Source of the DNA: Bordetella genomosp. 10 | GTDB taxonomy: Bacteria; Pseudomonadota; Gammaproteobacteria; Burkholderiales; Burkholderiaceae_B | Direction: 5' to 3' | Assembly (NCBI RefSeq): GCF_002261225.1 | Contig: NZ_NEVM01000005.1 | Location: 3,162,001-3,226,000, forward strand | DNA: 64,000 bases | Part shown: one piece after another, positions 19,996-30,013 of the stretch | Position numbering within the stretch: position 1 is the stretch's first letter | Layout of the letters: the number at the start of each line of letters is the position of its first letter | Program-made: the position numbers and the translations under genes | Notes under the pieces: model-generated | Told to the model about the DNA's origin: nothing | The model's database searches: none | Seen by the model: only the letters and a program-made list of their open reading frames with translations

Positions 19996-20361
19996 TTATT
20001 TCTTCAGGGACGCAGCAGCACGACGCGGGCCCTTGCGGGTGCGTGCGTTGGTGCGCGTGCGCTGGCCGCGTACGGGCAGACCGCGCTTGTGACGCATGCC
20101 ACGATAGGTGCCCAGGTCGATCAGACGCTTGATCGACAGTTGGACTTCGCGACGCAGGTCACCTTCGACCGTGAACACACCGACGTGCTCGCGAATGCGC
20201 TCGAGCTCGGCGTCGGTGAGATCCTTGACCTTTTTGGTAACGGGCACATTAGCAGCTTCGCAGATCTTGCGGGCGCGCGTACGACCGATGCCAAAAATGG
20301 CGGTCAGGCCGATCTCGGCGTGCTGATGCGGCGGAATGTTGATGCCAGCAATACGGGCCAT
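19996..20361 (-). CDS. rpsM: 30S ribosomal protein S13
   Basis: 121 residues: [20 protein letters not shown], then [16 protein letters not shown] (helix-two-turn-helix) and a basic tail [18 protein letters not shown]13 contacts the P-site tRNA and the 50S subunit. First gene of the alpha operon, following rpmJ. Confidence 0.97.
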   Translation of the reverse strand: MARIAGINIPPHQHAEIGLTAIFGIGRTRARKICEAANVPVTKKVKDLTDAELERIREHVGVFTVEGDLRREVQLSIKRLIDLGTYRGMRHKRGLPVRGQRTRTNARTRKGPRRAAASLKK

Positions 20362-20398
20362 GACTGTTCCTTAATGAATCTGTTGCGTTAGGCTGAAC

Positions 20399-20512
20399 TC
20401 AGCCTTGACGCTGCTTGTGCCGCGGATCGGTGCAGATGACACGCACCACGCCGTGGCGTTTGATGATTTTGCAGTTGCGGCAGATCCGCTTAACCGATGC
20501 CAATACTTTCAT
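20399..20512 (-). CDS. rpmJ: 50S ribosomal protein L36
   Basis: 37 residues: [20 protein letters not shown] continuing to a [15 protein letters not shown] end. The zinc ligands CxxC (residues 11 and 14), Cys27 and His32 are all present, so it is the zinc-binding (C+) form. It lies between infA and rpsM, its usual place. The length is 38 codons including stop. Confidence 0.95.
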   Translation of the reverse strand: MKVLASVKRICRNCKIIKRHGVVRVICTDPRHKQRQG

Positions 20513-20545
20513 GGGTTACTCCCTGTTATTCCGTAAACCACCCGC

Positions 20546-20764
20546 TTATTTCGAGCGGAACACGATCCTGGCTTTTGACAGGTCATAGGGCGTGAGCTCC
20601 ACTGTGACCTTGTCGCCCGGCAGGATCCGGATGTAGTGCATGCGCATCTTGCCCGAAATGTGGCCCAACACTACGTGGCCGTTTTCAAGCTTGACGCGGA
20701 ACATTGCGTTGGGGAGGTTCTCGATAACCTCACCCTGCATCTGTATGACGTCGTCCTTTGCCAT
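20546..20764 (-). CDS. infA: Translation initiation factor IF-1
   Basis: 72 residues, a single S1/OB-fold: [58 protein letters not shown]. It occupies the 30S A site during initiation. Location between secY and rpmJ in the spc operon is typical of Betaproteobacteria. Only 8 bases separate it from secY. Confidence 0.97.
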   Translation of the reverse strand: MAKDDVIQMQGEVIENLPNAMFRVKLENGHVVLGHISGKMRMHYIRILPGDKVTVELTPYDLSKARIVFRSK

Positions 20765-20772
20765 TCTCTTTG

Positions 20773-22104
20773 CTAACGCATCGGCAGGTTCGAATTCGAG
20801 CCCTTGAAGTTCGCCTTCTTGAGCAATGAGTCGTACTGGTGGGACATCATGTAGGCCTGGACCTGAGCCATGAAGTCCATCGTCACTACGACGATAATCA
20901 ACAGCGAGGTACCACCAAAGTAGAACGGCACGTTCCAGCGCATGACCAGGAACTCGGGGAACAGGCAGACCAGGGTGATGTACAGCGCACCAGCCAGGGT
21001 CAAGCGCATCAGGATCTTGTCGATATAACGCGCGGTCTGTTCACCGGGACGGATGCCCGGGACGAAAGCACCACTCTTCTTCAGGTTGTCCGCCGTTTCG
21101 CGGCTGTTGAACACCAGAGCCGTGTAGAAAAAGCAGAAGAAAATAATGGCCGCGGAATACAGCGTGATGTAGAGCGGCTGGCGCGGCGACAGCGCGGCGG
21201 CCAGGTCGCCCAGCCAACGCATCTTTTCGCTGCTCGAAAACCAACTGGTAATCGTGGCCGGGAACAGGATGATCGACGAGGCGAAGATGGGCGGAATCAC
21301 GCCGGCCATGTTCAGCTTCAACGGCAGATGCGAGCTCTGGCCGCCGTAGATCTTGTTGCCCACCTGGCGCTTGGCGTAGTTGACGGTGATCTTGCGCTGT
21401 CCGCGTTCAACGAACACCACGAAGGCCGTCACGGCAATCACCAAGGCCACGATGAACAGGGCCGAAATCACCGACATCGAGTTCGTGCGCACCAGGTCCA
21501 GCAAGCCGGCCAGCGCGTTCGGCAACCCCGCCACGATCCCCGAGAAGATCAGGATGGAGATACCGTTGCCCAGGCCACGCTCGGTGATCTGCTCGCCCAG
21601 CCACATGATGAACATGGTGCCGGTCAGCAGCGTCACGACCGTGGTGAAACGGAACAGCATGCCGGGATCCGTCACCAGACCCGGTTGCGACTCCAGCGCC
21701 ACCGAGATACCCACCGCTTGCACCAGCGCCAGCACGACCGTGCCGTAGCGGGTGTATTGGGTAATCTTGCGGCGACCGGCTTCGCCTTCCTTTTTCAACG
21801 CCTCGAGCGAAGGCACCACCACCGACATCAACTGCATGATGATCGATGCCGAGATGTACGGCATGATCCCCAGCGCGAAGACCGAGAAGCGGGACAGCGC
21901 ACCACCCGAGAACATGTTGAACAGGCCCAGGATCCCGCCCTGGTTCTGGCGGAACAGGTCCGCCAGCGCGTCCGGGTTGATGCCCGGAACGGGGATGTGC
22001 GTACCCAGGCGGTACACCACCAAGGCGAGGACCAGGAAGACGAAACGACGCTTCAGATCGCCGTAACGAGATCCGGTCTTGCCCAGTGCCTGCGCGTTAG
22101 CCAC
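20773..22104 (-). CDS. secY: Protein translocase channel subunit SecY
   Basis: 443 residues and ten membrane spans. Recognisable elements are [16 protein letters not shown] after span 1, the plug-region [39 protein letters not shown] and the cytoplasmic loop [20 protein letters not shown]. It forms the SecYEG pore; secE is in the second core block of this window. It follows rplO in the spc operon. Confidence 0.97.
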   Translation of the reverse strand: MANAQALGKTGSRYGDLKRRFVFLVLALVVYRLGTHIPVPGINPDALADLFRQNQGGILGLFNMFSGGALSRFSVFALGIMPYISASIIMQLMSVVVPSLEALKKEGEAGRRKITQYTRYGTVVLALVQAVGISVALESQPGLVTDPGMLFRFTTVVTLLTGTMFIMWLGEQITERGLGNGISILIFSGIVAGLPNALAGLLDLVRTNSMSVISALFIVALVIAVTAFVVFVERGQRKITVNYAKRQVGNKIYGGQSSHLPLKLNMAGVIPPIFASSIILFPATITSWFSSSEKMRWLGDLAAALSPRQPLYITLYSAAIIFFCFFYTALVFNSRETADNLKKSGAFVPGIRPGEQTARYIDKILMRLTLAGALYITLVCLFPEFLVMRWNVPFYFGGTSLLIIVVVTMDFMAQVQAYMMSHQYDSLLKKANFKGSNSNLPMR

Positions 22105-22123
22105 TCTTCACCTCATCCGTCAA

Positions 22124-22573
22124 TCAAGCAGCGATCGAGCCGCCCGCGGCTTCGATGGCGGCGCGCGCGCCGGCCGTCGCGGTAATGCCCTTGAGCACGA
22201 CCTTGCGCGAGAGTTCGCCGGACTTGATGACCTTGGCGTAACGGACTTGCTGGCCGACCACGCCGGCCTGCTTCAGCACTTGCACGTCGATTTCGTCGAC
22301 GGGCACGGCTTGCAGTTCCGACAGGCGGACTTCAGCGTACAGGTGCTGGCCCAGGGGCGTGAAGCCACGCTTGGGCAGGCGACGCTGCAGCGGCATCTGA
22401 CCGCCTTCGAAGCCGACCTTGTGGAAGCCGCCCGAGCGGGACTTCTGACCCTTGTGACCGCGACCGGCGGTCTTGCCCAGGCCCGAGCCGATGCCGCGGC
22501 CGACACGGCGCTTGGCATGCTTGGCGCCTTCGGCGGGCTTGAGCGTATTCAGTTGGAGTTGAGTATCCGACAT
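22124..22573 (-). CDS. rplO: 50S ribosomal protein L15
   Basis: 149 residues. Gly/Arg-rich N-terminus [20 protein letters not shown] and [18 protein letters not shown] are diagnostic. L15 is a late-assembling 23S rRNA-binding protein. It starts 9 bases after rpmD. Confidence 0.97.
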   Translation of the reverse strand: MSDTQLQLNTLKPAEGAKHAKRRVGRGIGSGLGKTAGRGHKGQKSRSGGFHKVGFEGGQMPLQRRLPKRGFTPLGQHLYAEVRLSELQAVPVDEIDVQVLKQAGVVGQQVRYAKVIKSGELSRKVVLKGITATAGARAAIEAAGGSIAA

Positions 22574-22582
22574 CTCGATTCC

Positions 22583-22768
22583 TTAGACTTCCGAAACGGT
22601 GACGAGATAATCCACTTTACGGATCATGCCGCGCACTTCAGGCGTATCTTTCAGGATCTTGCTGCTGTTGATGCGGCGCAGGCCCAGGCCGCGCACCGTA
22701 TCACGGTGATCCTGCTTGGTGCCGATGACCGAGCGCACCAGCGTAACTTTGATCTGCTTGTCAGCCAT
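22583..22768 (-). CDS. rpmD: 50S ribosomal protein L30
   Basis: 61 residues: [52 protein letters not shown]. Normal length. It starts 3 bases after the rpsE stop, so translation is probably coupled. Confidence 0.96.
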   Translation of the reverse strand: MADKQIKVTLVRSVIGTKQDHRDTVRGLGLRRINSSKILKDTPEVRGMIRKVDYLVTVSEV

Positions 22769-22771
22769 GAT

Positions 22772-23293
22772 TTACCCCAGGATCTCTTCGACGGTCTTGC
22801 CGCGCTTGGCGGCAACTTCCGACGGGGTCATGGAGGCGCGCAGGCCGTTCAGCGTAGCGCGGACCATGTTGTAGGGATTGCTCGAGCCCAGGCTCTTCGC
22901 AACCACGTTACGCACGCCCATCACTTCGAAGATGGCGCGCATCGGGCCGCCGGCGATCACGCCGGTACCTTCGGGCGCCGGCGAGATCAGCACCGTCGAG
23001 GCGCCGTGCTTGCCAACCACCGTGTGAAACAGCGTGCCGTTCTTCAGCGCAACCTTGAACAGGCCGCGGCGGGCCTGTTCCATCGCCTTCTGGACCGAGA
23101 CCGGCACTTCGCGCGCCTTGCCCTTGCCCATGCCGATGCGGCCGTCGCCGTCGCCAACCACGGTCAGGGCGGCGAAGCTCATGGTACGACCACCCTTCAC
23201 CACCTTGCTGACGCGGTTGACCGCAATCATCTTCTCGCGCAGACCGTCGTCGTTTTCCTTCTCGACCGGGCCCTTGCCTTGTGCTTTAGCCAT
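22772..23293 (-). CDS. rpsE: 30S ribosomal protein S5
   Basis: 173 residues. The N-terminal dsRNA-binding fold [20 protein letters not shown] and the segment [20 protein letters not shown] are followed by [18 protein letters not shown]. It works in decoding accuracy. The spectinomycin-relevant loop (VKGGRTMSF) looks wild type. Confidence 0.97.
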   Translation of the reverse strand: MAKAQGKGPVEKENDDGLREKMIAVNRVSKVVKGGRTMSFAALTVVGDGDGRIGMGKGKAREVPVSVQKAMEQARRGLFKVALKNGTLFHTVVGKHGASTVLISPAPEGTGVIAGGPMRAIFEVMGVRNVVAKSLGSSNPYNMVRATLNGLRASMTPSEVAAKRGKTVEEILG

Positions 23294-23308
23294 TTGACTG
23301 ATCCTCGC

Positions 23309-23671
23309 TTAGAACTTGAGGCCGGCTTCGCGCGCGGCATCGGCCAGCGCTTTCACGCGGCCATGGTAACGGAAGCCCGAGCGATCGAAGGCAACCAGTT
23401 CGATACCGGCGGCCTTGGCCTTCTCGGCGACGCGCTTGCCGACCAGTTCGGCGGCGGCCTTGTTGCCGCCCTTGCCGACCTGGCCCAGTTGGGCGCGCAC
23501 TTCGGCTTCCAGCGTCGAGGCGCTGACCAGCACACGATCGCCTTCCGGCGAAATGATGTTCGCGTAGATGTGCAGGTTCGAGCGGAAGATCGACAGGCGA
23601 TGAACGCGCAGTTCGGCAATCTTCCGGCGGGTCGGAACCGCACGACGCAAACGAGATACTTTCTTGTCCAT
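23309..23671 (-). CDS. rplR: 50S ribosomal protein L18
   Basis: 120 residues: [20 protein letters not shown], then [20 protein letters not shown] and a C-terminal [20 protein letters not shown]. It carries 5S rRNA into the large subunit with L5 and L25. Confidence 0.97.
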   Translation of the reverse strand: MDKKVSRLRRAVPTRRKIAELRVHRLSIFRSNLHIYANIISPEGDRVLVSASTLEAEVRAQLGQVGKGGNKAAAELVGKRVAEKAKAAGIELVAFDRSGFRYHGRVKALADAAREAGLKF

Positions 23672-23692
23672 GATTCGTCCTTGCGTGCGCCG

Positions 23693-24226
23693 TTACTTCT
23701 TCTTGGTTTCTTTGATGATGACGCGCTCATCCGCATAACGCACACCCTTGCCCTTGTAGGGCTCCGGCGGACGATAGGCGCGGATTTCAGCGGCCACCTG
23801 GCCAACAACCTGCTTGTTCGAACCCTTGATGACGATTTCCGTCTGGGTCGGACATTCGGCCTTGATGCCGGCCGGCAGCTTGTGAACCACGTCGTGCGAG
23901 AAACCGAGTTGCAGCTTCACGGCGTCGCCCTGGACTTGAGCGCGATAACCCACGCCCACCAGGGTCAGCTTACGTTCGAAACCCTTGCTGACACCGGTCA
24001 CCATGTTGTTGACCAGGGCGCGCACGGTGCCCGACATCGCGCCGGCCTGGCGCGATTCGTTGGCCGCGACGAAGGTCAGCACGCCGTTGTCCAGCGAGAT
24101 GGCGACGTCGCCCGTCAGGGATTGCGTCAGCGAGCCCAGCGGGCCCTTGACGATGATTTGATCCTGCGCAACGGTGGCTTCGACACCCTTGGGCAGATTC
24201 ACGGGATACTTGGCGATACGTGACAT
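23693..24226 (-). CDS. rplF: 50S ribosomal protein L6
   Basis: 177 residues: [20 protein letters not shown] with two repeated alpha/beta domains, the second ending [21 protein letters not shown]6 binds 23S rRNA near the sarcin-ricin loop. It starts 12 bases after rpsH. Confidence 0.97.
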   Translation of the reverse strand: MSRIAKYPVNLPKGVEATVAQDQIIVKGPLGSLTQSLTGDVAISLDNGVLTFVAANESRQAGAMSGTVRALVNNMVTGVSKGFERKLTLVGVGYRAQVQGDAVKLQLGFSHDVVHKLPAGIKAECPTQTEIVIKGSNKQVVGQVAAEIRAYRPPEPYKGKGVRYADERVIIKETKKK

Positions 24227-24238
24227 TAGAATTTCTCC

Positions 24239-24634
24239 TTAGGCCACGTAGCACAGAACTTCGCCGCCGACGCCGTCAGCGCGGGCCTTGCGGTCCGTCA
24301 TCACGCCGCGCGAGGTCGTAACGATAGCCACGCCCAGGCCGTTCATGACCTGAGGAATGCTGCTACGGCCCTTGTAAATACGCAGACCGGGACGCGAAAC
24401 GCGTTCGATGCGTTCGATCACCGGACGGCCGGCGTAGTACTTCAGCGAAAGCTCGAGCTCAGGCTTGGCCTGGGTGCCCTTGACTTCGAAACCGTCGATG
24501 TAGCCCTCGTCCTTCAGCACGGCCGCGATGGCGGCCTTCAGCTTCGAGGAGGGCATGCTCACCGTGACTTTGTTAACTTGCTGCGCATTGCGAATGCGGG
24601 TCAGCATATCGGCGATGGGATCGCTCATGCTCAT
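24239..24634 (-). CDS. rpsH: 30S ribosomal protein S8
   Basis: 131 residues: [20 protein letters not shown], ending in the conserved [21 protein letters not shown]8 is a primary 16S binder and in E. coli represses the spc operon at the rplE site. AGGAG seven bases before ATG 24634 supports this start over the internal Met at residue 3. Confidence 0.97.
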   Translation of the reverse strand: MSMSDPIADMLTRIRNAQQVNKVTVSMPSSKLKAAIAAVLKDEGYIDGFEVKGTQAKPELELSLKYYAGRPVIERIERVSRPGLRIYKGRSSIPQVMNGLGVAIVTTSRGVMTDRKARADGVGGEVLCYVA

Positions 24635-24644
24635 ATTCGTTCTC

Positions 24645-24950
24645 CTACCAGCTGGCCTTGGTCATGCCCGGGATTTCCCCACGCATAGCCATTTCGCGAA
24701 GTTTGTGGCGCGTCAGGCCGAACTTGCTGAACACGCCACGCGGGCGACCCGTAACCGTGCAGCGGTTGCGCTGACGGGAGGGAGCGGCGTTGCGCGGCAG
24801 TTGTTGCAGCTTGAGCCGAGCTTGGTAACGTTCTTCTTCGGGCTTCGACTGGTCGTCGATGATCGCCTTCAGTGCAGTGCGCTTGGCGGCGAACTTCTCC
24901 GCCATCTTGGCGCGCTTGATATCACGATTGATCAGTGAAAGTTTGGCCAC
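24645..24950 (-). CDS. rpsN: 30S ribosomal protein S14 (zinc-independent form)
   Basis: 101 residues: [40 protein letters not shown] and [20 protein letters not shown]. It is the long form without the CxxC...CxxC zinc cluster. Confidence 0.97.
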   Translation of the reverse strand: MAKLSLINRDIKRAKMAEKFAAKRTALKAIIDDQSKPEEERYQARLKLQQLPRNAAPSRQRNRCTVTGRPRGVFSKFGLTRHKLREMAMRGEIPGMTKASW

Positions 24951-24961
24951 GTCATCGCCCC

Positions 24962-25501
24962 TTAGTTACGGAACGGGAAGCTGAAGGCGGTCAACAGCGC
25001 CTTGGCTTCGTCGTCAGTCTTGGCGGTGGTGGTGATGCTGATGTTCAGCCCACGCAGCGCGTCGATTTTGTCGTATTCGATTTCGGGGAAAATGATCTGC
25101 TCTTTCACCCCGACGTTGTAGTTGCCGCGACCGTCGAAAGCACGGCCGGAGATACCACGGAAGTCACGCACGCGCGGCAGGGCAATCGCCACCAGGCGGT
25201 CCAGGAATTCGTACATGCGTTGGCCGCGCAGCGTCACCATGCAACCGATCGGGTAGTTTTCGCGGATCTTGAAACCGGCGATAGCCTTCTTGGTCTTGGT
25301 GATCACGGGCTTCTGGCCGGCGATCTTGGTCAGGTCCGAAACGGCGTGCTCGATGACCTTCTTGTCGGCCACGGCTTCCGAAACGCCCATGTTCAGCGTG
25401 ATCTTGGTGATGCGCGGAACTTCCATCAGGCTCTTGTAGCCGAACTTTTCCTTCAGCTCGCCGACGATCTTATCGCGGTAGATATCTTGCAAACGACTCA
25501 T
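24962..25501 (-). CDS. rplE: 50S ribosomal protein L5
   Basis: 179 residues from ATG 25501: [60 protein letters not shown]. It binds 5S rRNA. An in-frame extension 44 codons upstream runs through rplX and is rejected. Confidence 0.97.
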   Translation of the reverse strand: MSRLQDIYRDKIVGELKEKFGYKSLMEVPRITKITLNMGVSEAVADKKVIEHAVSDLTKIAGQKPVITKTKKAIAGFKIRENYPIGCMVTLRGQRMYEFLDRLVAIALPRVRDFRGISGRAFDGRGNYNVGVKEQIIFPEIEYDKIDALRGLNISITTTAKTDDEAKALLTAFSFPFRN

Positions 25502-25514
25502 AATCTGTCGCCCC

Positions 25515-25835
25515 TTACGCCTTGGCGCCGACGACGGCACCATTGGAACGGAACACGCGCACCTTGCGGCCGTCGACTTCCTTGACGCCCACGCGATCGC
25601 CCTTGCCGGTGGCAGGGTTGAACAGCGCCACATTCGAAATGTGGATGGGCAGGGTCTTCTCGACGATGCCGCCCGGGTTGTTGGCCATCGGGTTCGGCTT
25701 GGTGTGCTTCTTGACGACGTTCACGCCTTCGACCAGCACGTGATCGGCGTCGACGCGCGCGAGCACGGTGCCGCGACGCTTCTTGTCGCGGCCGGTGAGG
25801 ACGATAACTTCGTCGCCTTTACGGATGTTGTTCAT
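25515..25835 (-). CDS. rplX: 50S ribosomal protein L24
   Basis: 106 residues: [20 protein letters not shown] (KOW motif) and [21 protein letters not shown]24 starts large-subunit assembly. It starts 10 bases after rplN. Confidence 0.97.
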   Translation of the reverse strand: MNNIRKGDEVIVLTGRDKKRRGTVLARVDADHVLVEGVNVVKKHTKPNPMANNPGGIVEKTLPIHISNVALFNPATGKGDRVGVKEVDGRKVRVFRSNGAVVGAKA

Positions 25836-25845
25836 GAATGGCTCC

Positions 25846-26214
25846 TTACAGCACTTCCGGGGCCAGCGACACGATCTTCATGAACTTCTCGGTACGCAGT
25901 TCACGCGTAACGGGTCCGAAGATACGAGTACCGATGGGCTCATGCTTGGCGTTGAGCAACACGGCGGCGTTGTTGCCGAAGCGGATCAACGAACCGTCCT
26001 TGCGGCGCACGCCCTTGGCGGTGCGGACGACCACGGCGTTGTAGATTTCGCCCTTCTTGACACGACCGCGCGGAGCGGCGTCCAGGACGCTGATTTTGAT
26101 GATGTCACCGATAGCGGCATAACGGCGCTTGGAACCGCCGAGCACCTTGATGCAGCGCACACGGCGCGCACCAGTATTGTCGGCCACGTCCAGCGTGGTC
26201 TGCATTTGGATCAT
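25846..26214 (-). CDS. rplN: 50S ribosomal protein L14
   Basis: 122 residues: [20 protein letters not shown], then [20 protein letters not shown] and [19 protein letters not shown]. It is the first gene of the spc block here. Instead of following rpsQ directly it is preceded by a leader of about 375 bases with its own promoter, downstream of an LpxO-like gene. Confidence 0.97.
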   Translation of the reverse strand: MIQMQTTLDVADNTGARRVRCIKVLGGSKRRYAAIGDIIKISVLDAAPRGRVKKGEIYNAVVVRTAKGVRRKDGSLIRFGNNAAVLLNAKHEPIGTRIFGPVTRELRTEKFMKIVSLAPEVL

Positions 26215-26590
26215 GATTTTTCCTGTTCCAACTTAACCGGAAATTCGAAGTCGTGGTCTCGCGCCCTGGAACGGACCGGGGAGCGCGACCGGTAAAGCCG
26301 CTCTACCCTGATCAGTCCCAAAACCCCATTACCAGGCGATTTCGCCATTCCTGCCAGTTTTGGTCCCGTAAGGCCCGTCTGACTTGCCCTGGGTCGTGTG
26401 CCGCCGCGTATGCCTTGCCGACAAGCGCCGCCGCCAACCTCAGGCAACCCCTACGAACCTGGGTTGATATCCTGCGGATTTTTCCCCTTTCACCCGCCCG
26501 GCCCTGCATTGGCACCTGCACACCGACCCCGCGTTTTCGCTTGGTCGCCCGCGCATCCATGCCGCCTAGCCAGACAGACTATTTGGGAAA
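26215..26590 (-). other. Long untranslated leader of the spc operon
   Basis: Between the predicted start point (about 26591) and rplN there are about 375 transcribed bases with no convincing gene on either strand; the small ORFs here overlap each other and have no recognisable family. A leader this long before a ribosomal protein operon suggests regulation, but I did not identify a known RNA motif. Confidence 0.5.
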
Positions 26591-26597
26591 GCTGATA

Positions 26598-26626
26598 ATT
26601 CTATCCTGATAGCCTTGCGATTGCAA
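26598..26626 (-). promoter_or_regulatory. Sigma-70 promoter for the spc operon
   Basis: Minus strand TTGCAA (26626-26621), 17 bases, TAGAAT (26603-26598). Good hexamers and optimal spacing, placed just after the LpxO-like gene stop and pointing to rplN. A 6-bp inverted repeat CCTTGC/GCAAGG (26613-26628) overlaps the -35. Confidence 0.7.
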
Positions 26627-26636
26627 GGCCCACGTA

Positions 26637-27461
26637 CTAATCCCTGCCATAGTAGTCTTTTTCCCACAAATCGTGGTTGGCCTTCCCCCGGCGGATCTCC
26701 GGCGTCATCGGCGCCAGGGCCAGCACCAGCAGGTTGAACCAGCGCATCGGGGCGCGGCACGGGCGCTCGAAGTCGACGAACAACACCACCCGCACGCCGT
26801 CTGTGTCGTTGTGGACTTGGTGGGGGTAGAGGTCGTCGAACACCACGGCCTGCCCTTCCCGCCAGACATGGCGCTGGCCGTCCACCTCGATCCAACAGTC
26901 TTCCCGCGGTTCCGGCACGACCAGGCCCAGGTGCAGGCGCAGCACGCCGTTGTACGGGCCGCGGTGCATGGGGATGCGCTTGCCCGGCTCCAGGATGGAG
27001 AAGAAGGCGGTGCGCAGCCCCGGGATGCCCCGCAGCGCCCGGGCCGTCGCCGGACAGCGCGCCAGGTTGCGCTCGGACCGCATGCCGTAGCCCATGAAGA
27101 CGAAGGTCTTCCACTGGTCGTCGGTGGTGATGGTGGCGACGTCGGGCGACAGCTCGTGAAAGGCGGGCAGGCGGTCGCGCTTGCCGAGCACGTCCATCAG
27201 TTCGGCCCGGATCGCGGGGGCCTGGGCCTCCAGCGCGGGGATCCAGGGGAACTGGGCGTTATCGAAGATGGGATGGTCGCCGACCAGGGAGGCCTTGGCG
27301 ATGCCGTTGCGCAGCCAGTCGATCAGACTGAAGAAACAACGCGAGAACAGGGTCGGGGCAGATTTGGGCGCGAGCGGATTCAAGGCGTATCGGGCAGGTC
27401 GAAAGCGGTACGGTGCGATGTTCCCGGACCGCCAGGCGACAGGCAGACTGCCATGGGGCAT
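26637..27461 (-). CDS. LpxO-like aspartyl/asparaginyl beta-hydroxylase domain protein
   Basis: 274 residues from ATG 27461 (start uncertain). The C-terminal 200 residues are an Asp/Asn beta-hydroxylase-type Fe(II)/2-oxoglutarate dioxygenase: FFSILEPGKRIPMHRGPYNG (first iron His), VLRLHLGLVVP, VFDDLYPHQVHNDT (second His and the basic co-substrate region downstream). LpxO enzymes 2-hydroxylate lipid A acyl chains; other family members modify proteins, so the substrate is not proved. A hydrophobic stretch near the C-terminus (WFNLLVLALAPM) could associate with membrane. The gene is inserted between rpsQ and rplN in the same direction as the ribosomal genes. Confidence 0.8.
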   Translation of the reverse strand: MPHGSLPVAWRSGNIAPYRFRPARYALNPLAPKSAPTLFSRCFFSLIDWLRNGIAKASLVGDHPIFDNAQFPWIPALEAQAPAIRAELMDVLGKRDRLPAFHELSPDVATITTDDQWKTFVFMGYGMRSERNLARCPATARALRGIPGLRTAFFSILEPGKRIPMHRGPYNGVLRLHLGLVVPEPREDCWIEVDGQRHVWREGQAVVFDDLYPHQVHNDTDGVRVVLFVDFERPCRAPMRWFNLLVLALAPMTPEIRRGKANHDLWEKDYYGRD

Positions 27462-27549
27462 ATTGCCATGGCGTATGGCGGCCAAGGTGCTTGAATCATA
27501 CGCGATACGGACAGGCGCCGATGACCGCCGGGATCCCCTGCGTCCGCGC

Positions 27550-27605
27550 ACAAAGCACAGATCACAAAGCACGAATCACACAGCACGAATCACACAGCAC
27601 AAATA
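27550..27605. repeat. 14-bp tandem repeat, four copies
   Basis: Four successive near-identical units of the form ACAAAGCACGAATC / ACACAGCACGAATC occupy 27550-27563, 27564-27577, 27578-27591 and 27592-27605. They lie between the rpsQ terminator and the LpxO-like gene. Non-coding by appearance. Confidence 0.85.
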
Positions 27606-27610
27606 AAAAA

Positions 27611-27634
27611 AGCCAAGGGCGTAAACCCTTGGCT
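27611..27634 (-). terminator. Intrinsic terminator after rpsQ
   Basis: AGCCAAGGG, 6-base loop, CCCTTGGCT with TTTTTTT following on the minus strand (and TTTT on the plus strand). A strong terminator 44 bases past the rpsQ stop, ending the S10 transcript. Confidence 0.9.
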
Positions 27635-27677
27635 TTTCACCCGCGGGCCGGGATCGCTCCCGCCCTGCAGGGATGCA

Positions 27678-27959
27678 TCAGATGACGCGAGCGGCCTCGA
27701 CCAGGCGCACCACGCTCCACGCCTTCGAGCGCGAGATGGGACGGCCTTCGGCGATTTCAACCGTATCGCCTTCGTTGATCTGGTTCGTCTCGTCATGCGC
27801 CTTGTACTTCGCGGAGCGCACGATGATCTTGCCGTAGATGGGGTGCTTCACGCGGCGTTCGACGAGAACGACCACGGTCTTGTCCATCTTGTTGCTGACG
27901 ACCTTGCCGACCAGCGTACGCTGGCGCTTGGCGGGTTGGGTGTTTTGCGTTTCGCTCAT
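27678..27959 (-). CDS. rpsQ: 30S ribosomal protein S17
   Basis: 93 residues: [60 protein letters not shown]-fold 16S-binding protein. Last gene of the S10 block; followed by a strong terminator rather than by rplN. Confidence 0.97.
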   Translation of the reverse strand: MSETQNTQPAKRQRTLVGKVVSNKMDKTVVVLVERRVKHPIYGKIIVRSAKYKAHDETNQINEGDTVEIAEGRPISRSKAWSVVRLVEAARVI

Positions 27960-27961
27960 GA

Positions 27962-28153
27962 TTAGCTTCCTGCCTTCTCGGTCAGCAAGGTACGGACGCG
28001 AGCGATGTCACGACGCACTTTGCCCAGTTGGCTGGTGTTGGCGAGCTGCTGGGTGGCCTTCTGCATACGCAGACCGAATTGGGCACGGAGCAGGCTCTCG
28101 AGCTCTTTCTGGAGCTCGGCGACGTCTTTGGTACGGAGTTCTTTGGCTTTCAT
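27962..28153 (-). CDS. rpmC: 50S ribosomal protein L29
   Basis: 63 residues: [56 protein letters not shown] two-helix protein at the tunnel exit, part of the SRP and trigger-factor docking site. Two bases separate it from rpsQ. Confidence 0.97.
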   Translation of the reverse strand: MKAKELRTKDVAELQKELESLLRAQFGLRMQKATQQLANTSQLGKVRRDIARVRTLLTEKAGS

Positions 28154-28163
28154 TTAGGACTCC

Positions 28164-28580
28164 TTAGGCGCCGATGTGACGAGCCACGAAGGTCGTCGCG
28201 ATCGGCAGCTTGGCGGCGGCCAGGCGGAAAGCTTCGCGAGCCAATTCTTCGCTCACCCCTTCCATTTCGTACAGCACCTTGCCGGGTTGGATTTCAGCGA
28301 CCCAGTACTCCGGGTTGCCCTTACCGTTACCCATACGGACTTCGGCCGGCTTCTGCGAGATCGGCTTGTCCGGGAAGATGCGGATCCAGATACGGCCGCC
28401 ACGCTTGATGTGACGGTTGATGGCACGACGAGCAGCCTCGATCTGGCGCGCGGTCAGACGGCCACGGCCGGTGGCCTTCAGGCCGAATTCGCCGAACGAC
28501 ACGTTGGTGCCGCGCGTGGCCAGGCCCGTATTGCGGCCCTTCTGCTCTTTGCGATACTTTCTGCGTGAGGGTTGCAGCAT
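28164..28580 (-). CDS. rplP: 50S ribosomal protein L16
   Basis: 138 residues: [60 protein letters not shown]. Organises the A-site tRNA region; the arginine in the [12 protein letters not shown] loop region is the usual ribosomal-oxygenase target area. Confidence 0.97.
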   Translation of the reverse strand: MLQPSRRKYRKEQKGRNTGLATRGTNVSFGEFGLKATGRGRLTARQIEAARRAINRHIKRGGRIWIRIFPDKPISQKPAEVRMGNGKGNPEYWVAEIQPGKVLYEMEGVSEELAREAFRLAAAKLPIATTFVARHIGA

Positions 28581-28582
28581 GT

Positions 28583-29383
28583 TTATTCTCCTTCAGGCGC
28601 CGGCGCGGCGTCCGCCTTGCGCGGACCGCGGCCGCGGCCACCACCGCCGGGACGGCCACCAGGACGGCCGCCATCAGGACGGTCGCCACGGGGGGCACGG
28701 CGCGGACGGCGCTCTTCTTCGCGAGGCGCGGCGGTCTCAGGCGGCAGTTCGCCATTGGCCAGCATGTCGCCCTTGTAGACCCAGACCTTGATGCCGATCA
28801 CACCGTAGGTGGTGTGGGCTTCGGAGGTGCCGTAGTCGATGTTCGCCTTCAGCGTGTGCAGCGGCACGCGACCTTCGCGGTACCACTCGGTGCGCGCGAT
28901 TTCGATGCCGTTCAGACGGCCCGAGCTCATGATCTTGATGCCCTGGGCGCCCAGACGCATGGCGTTCTGCATGGCGCGCTTCATCGCGCGGCGGAACATG
29001 ATGCGCTTTTCGAGCTGTTGCGAAATCGAGTCGGCGATCAGTTGGGCGTCGGTTTCCGGCTTGCGGATTTCCTCGATGTTGACGTGCACGGGCACGCCCA
29101 TCAGACGCTGCAGATCGGCCTTCAGGCTTTCGATGTCTTCGCCGCGCTTGCCGATCACCACGCCCGGACGAGCCGAGTAGACGGTGATGCGGGCGTTCTT
29201 GGCGGGACGCTCGATCAGCACGCGGCCGACCGAGGCGCTCTTGAGCTTCTTCTTCAGGTATTCGCGCACGCGGATGTCTTCGGCCAGCATGGCGCCGAAA
29301 GACTTGTCGTCGGCGTACCAACGCGAGGACCAATTACGGGTGACCGCGAGACGGAACCCAGTGGGGTGAATTTTCTGACCCAT
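28583..29383 (-). CDS. rpsC: 30S ribosomal protein S3
   Basis: 266 residues: [22 protein letters not shown] domain [20 protein letters not shown], then [20 protein letters not shown]. The C-terminus carries an extra Arg/Gly/Pro/Asp-rich tail of about 50 residues ([20 protein letters not shown]) beyond the E. coli length of 233, common in Betaproteobacteria. S3 forms the mRNA entry channel. Confidence 0.97.
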   Translation of the reverse strand: MGQKIHPTGFRLAVTRNWSSRWYADDKSFGAMLAEDIRVREYLKKKLKSASVGRVLIERPAKNARITVYSARPGVVIGKRGEDIESLKADLQRLMGVPVHVNIEEIRKPETDAQLIADSISQQLEKRIMFRRAMKRAMQNAMRLGAQGIKIMSSGRLNGIEIARTEWYREGRVPLHTLKANIDYGTSEAHTTYGVIGIKVWVYKGDMLANGELPPETAAPREEERRPRRAPRGDRPDGGRPGGRPGGGGRGRGPRKADAAPAPEGE

Positions 29384-29392
29384 CTTGACTCC

Positions 29393-29722
29393 TTAGGCTC
29401 CGACCTTGACCGTGATGTGGCAGGTCTGCTTCTCAATGCGGTTGCCACGGCCCTTCGCACGGGCGGAGAAGCGCTTCATCGATTGAGCCTTGTCCACGAA
29501 AATCGTGGTGACCTTCAGCTCGTCGATGTCGGCGCCGTCGTTGTGCTCGGCGTTGGCGATCGCGGATTCGACAGCCTTCTTCAGGATGCCGGCGGCCTTC
29601 TTCGGGGAGAAGTTGAGGATTTCCAGGGCACGGGCGACCGACTTGCCGCGGATCAGGTCCGCAACCAGACGGGTCTTCTGGGCCGAGATGTGAACTCCAC
29701 GGATAATGGCAGTAGTTTCCAT
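29393..29722 (-). CDS. rplV: 50S ribosomal protein L22
   Basis: 109 residues: [60 protein letters not shown]. Its beta-hairpin lines the exit tunnel; no insertion or deletion of the macrolide-resistance type is obvious there. Confidence 0.97.
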   Translation of the reverse strand: METTAIIRGVHISAQKTRLVADLIRGKSVARALEILNFSPKKAAGILKKAVESAIANAEHNDGADIDELKVTTIFVDKAQSMKRFSARAKGRGNRIEKQTCHITVKVGA

Positions 29723-29725
29723 CGC

Positions 29726-30001
29726 TTACCTCTTGGCCTTCTTGTCCGCGGCATGACCCTTGAACGTGCGGGTCAGCGCGAATTCGCCGAGTTTGTGGCC
29801 GACCATGTTCTCGTTGATGTAAACGGGAACGTGCTGCTTGCCGTTGTGCACAGCGATCGTCAGACCGATGAACTCGGGCAGGATCGTGGAACGGCGCGAC
29901 CAGGTCTTGATCGGCTTCTTGTCTTTGCCCGCGACGGCCTTCTCTACCTTGGTGATAAGGTAGGCGTCGACAAACGGGCCTTTCTTGATCGAACGTGACA
30001 T
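29726..30001 (-). CDS. rpsS: 30S ribosomal protein S19
   Basis: 91 residues: [60 protein letters not shown]. Binds 16S rRNA with S13. Three bases separate it from rplV. Confidence 0.97.
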   Translation of the reverse strand: MSRSIKKGPFVDAYLITKVEKAVAGKDKKPIKTWSRRSTILPEFIGLTIAVHNGKQHVPVYINENMVGHKLGEFALTRTFKGHAADKKAKR

Positions 30002-30013
30002 AGTGTTCGCCTC

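Noticed and set aside
27550..27605. CRISPR array
   Set aside because: Repeats are contiguous 14-mers without spacers and no cas genes are present.
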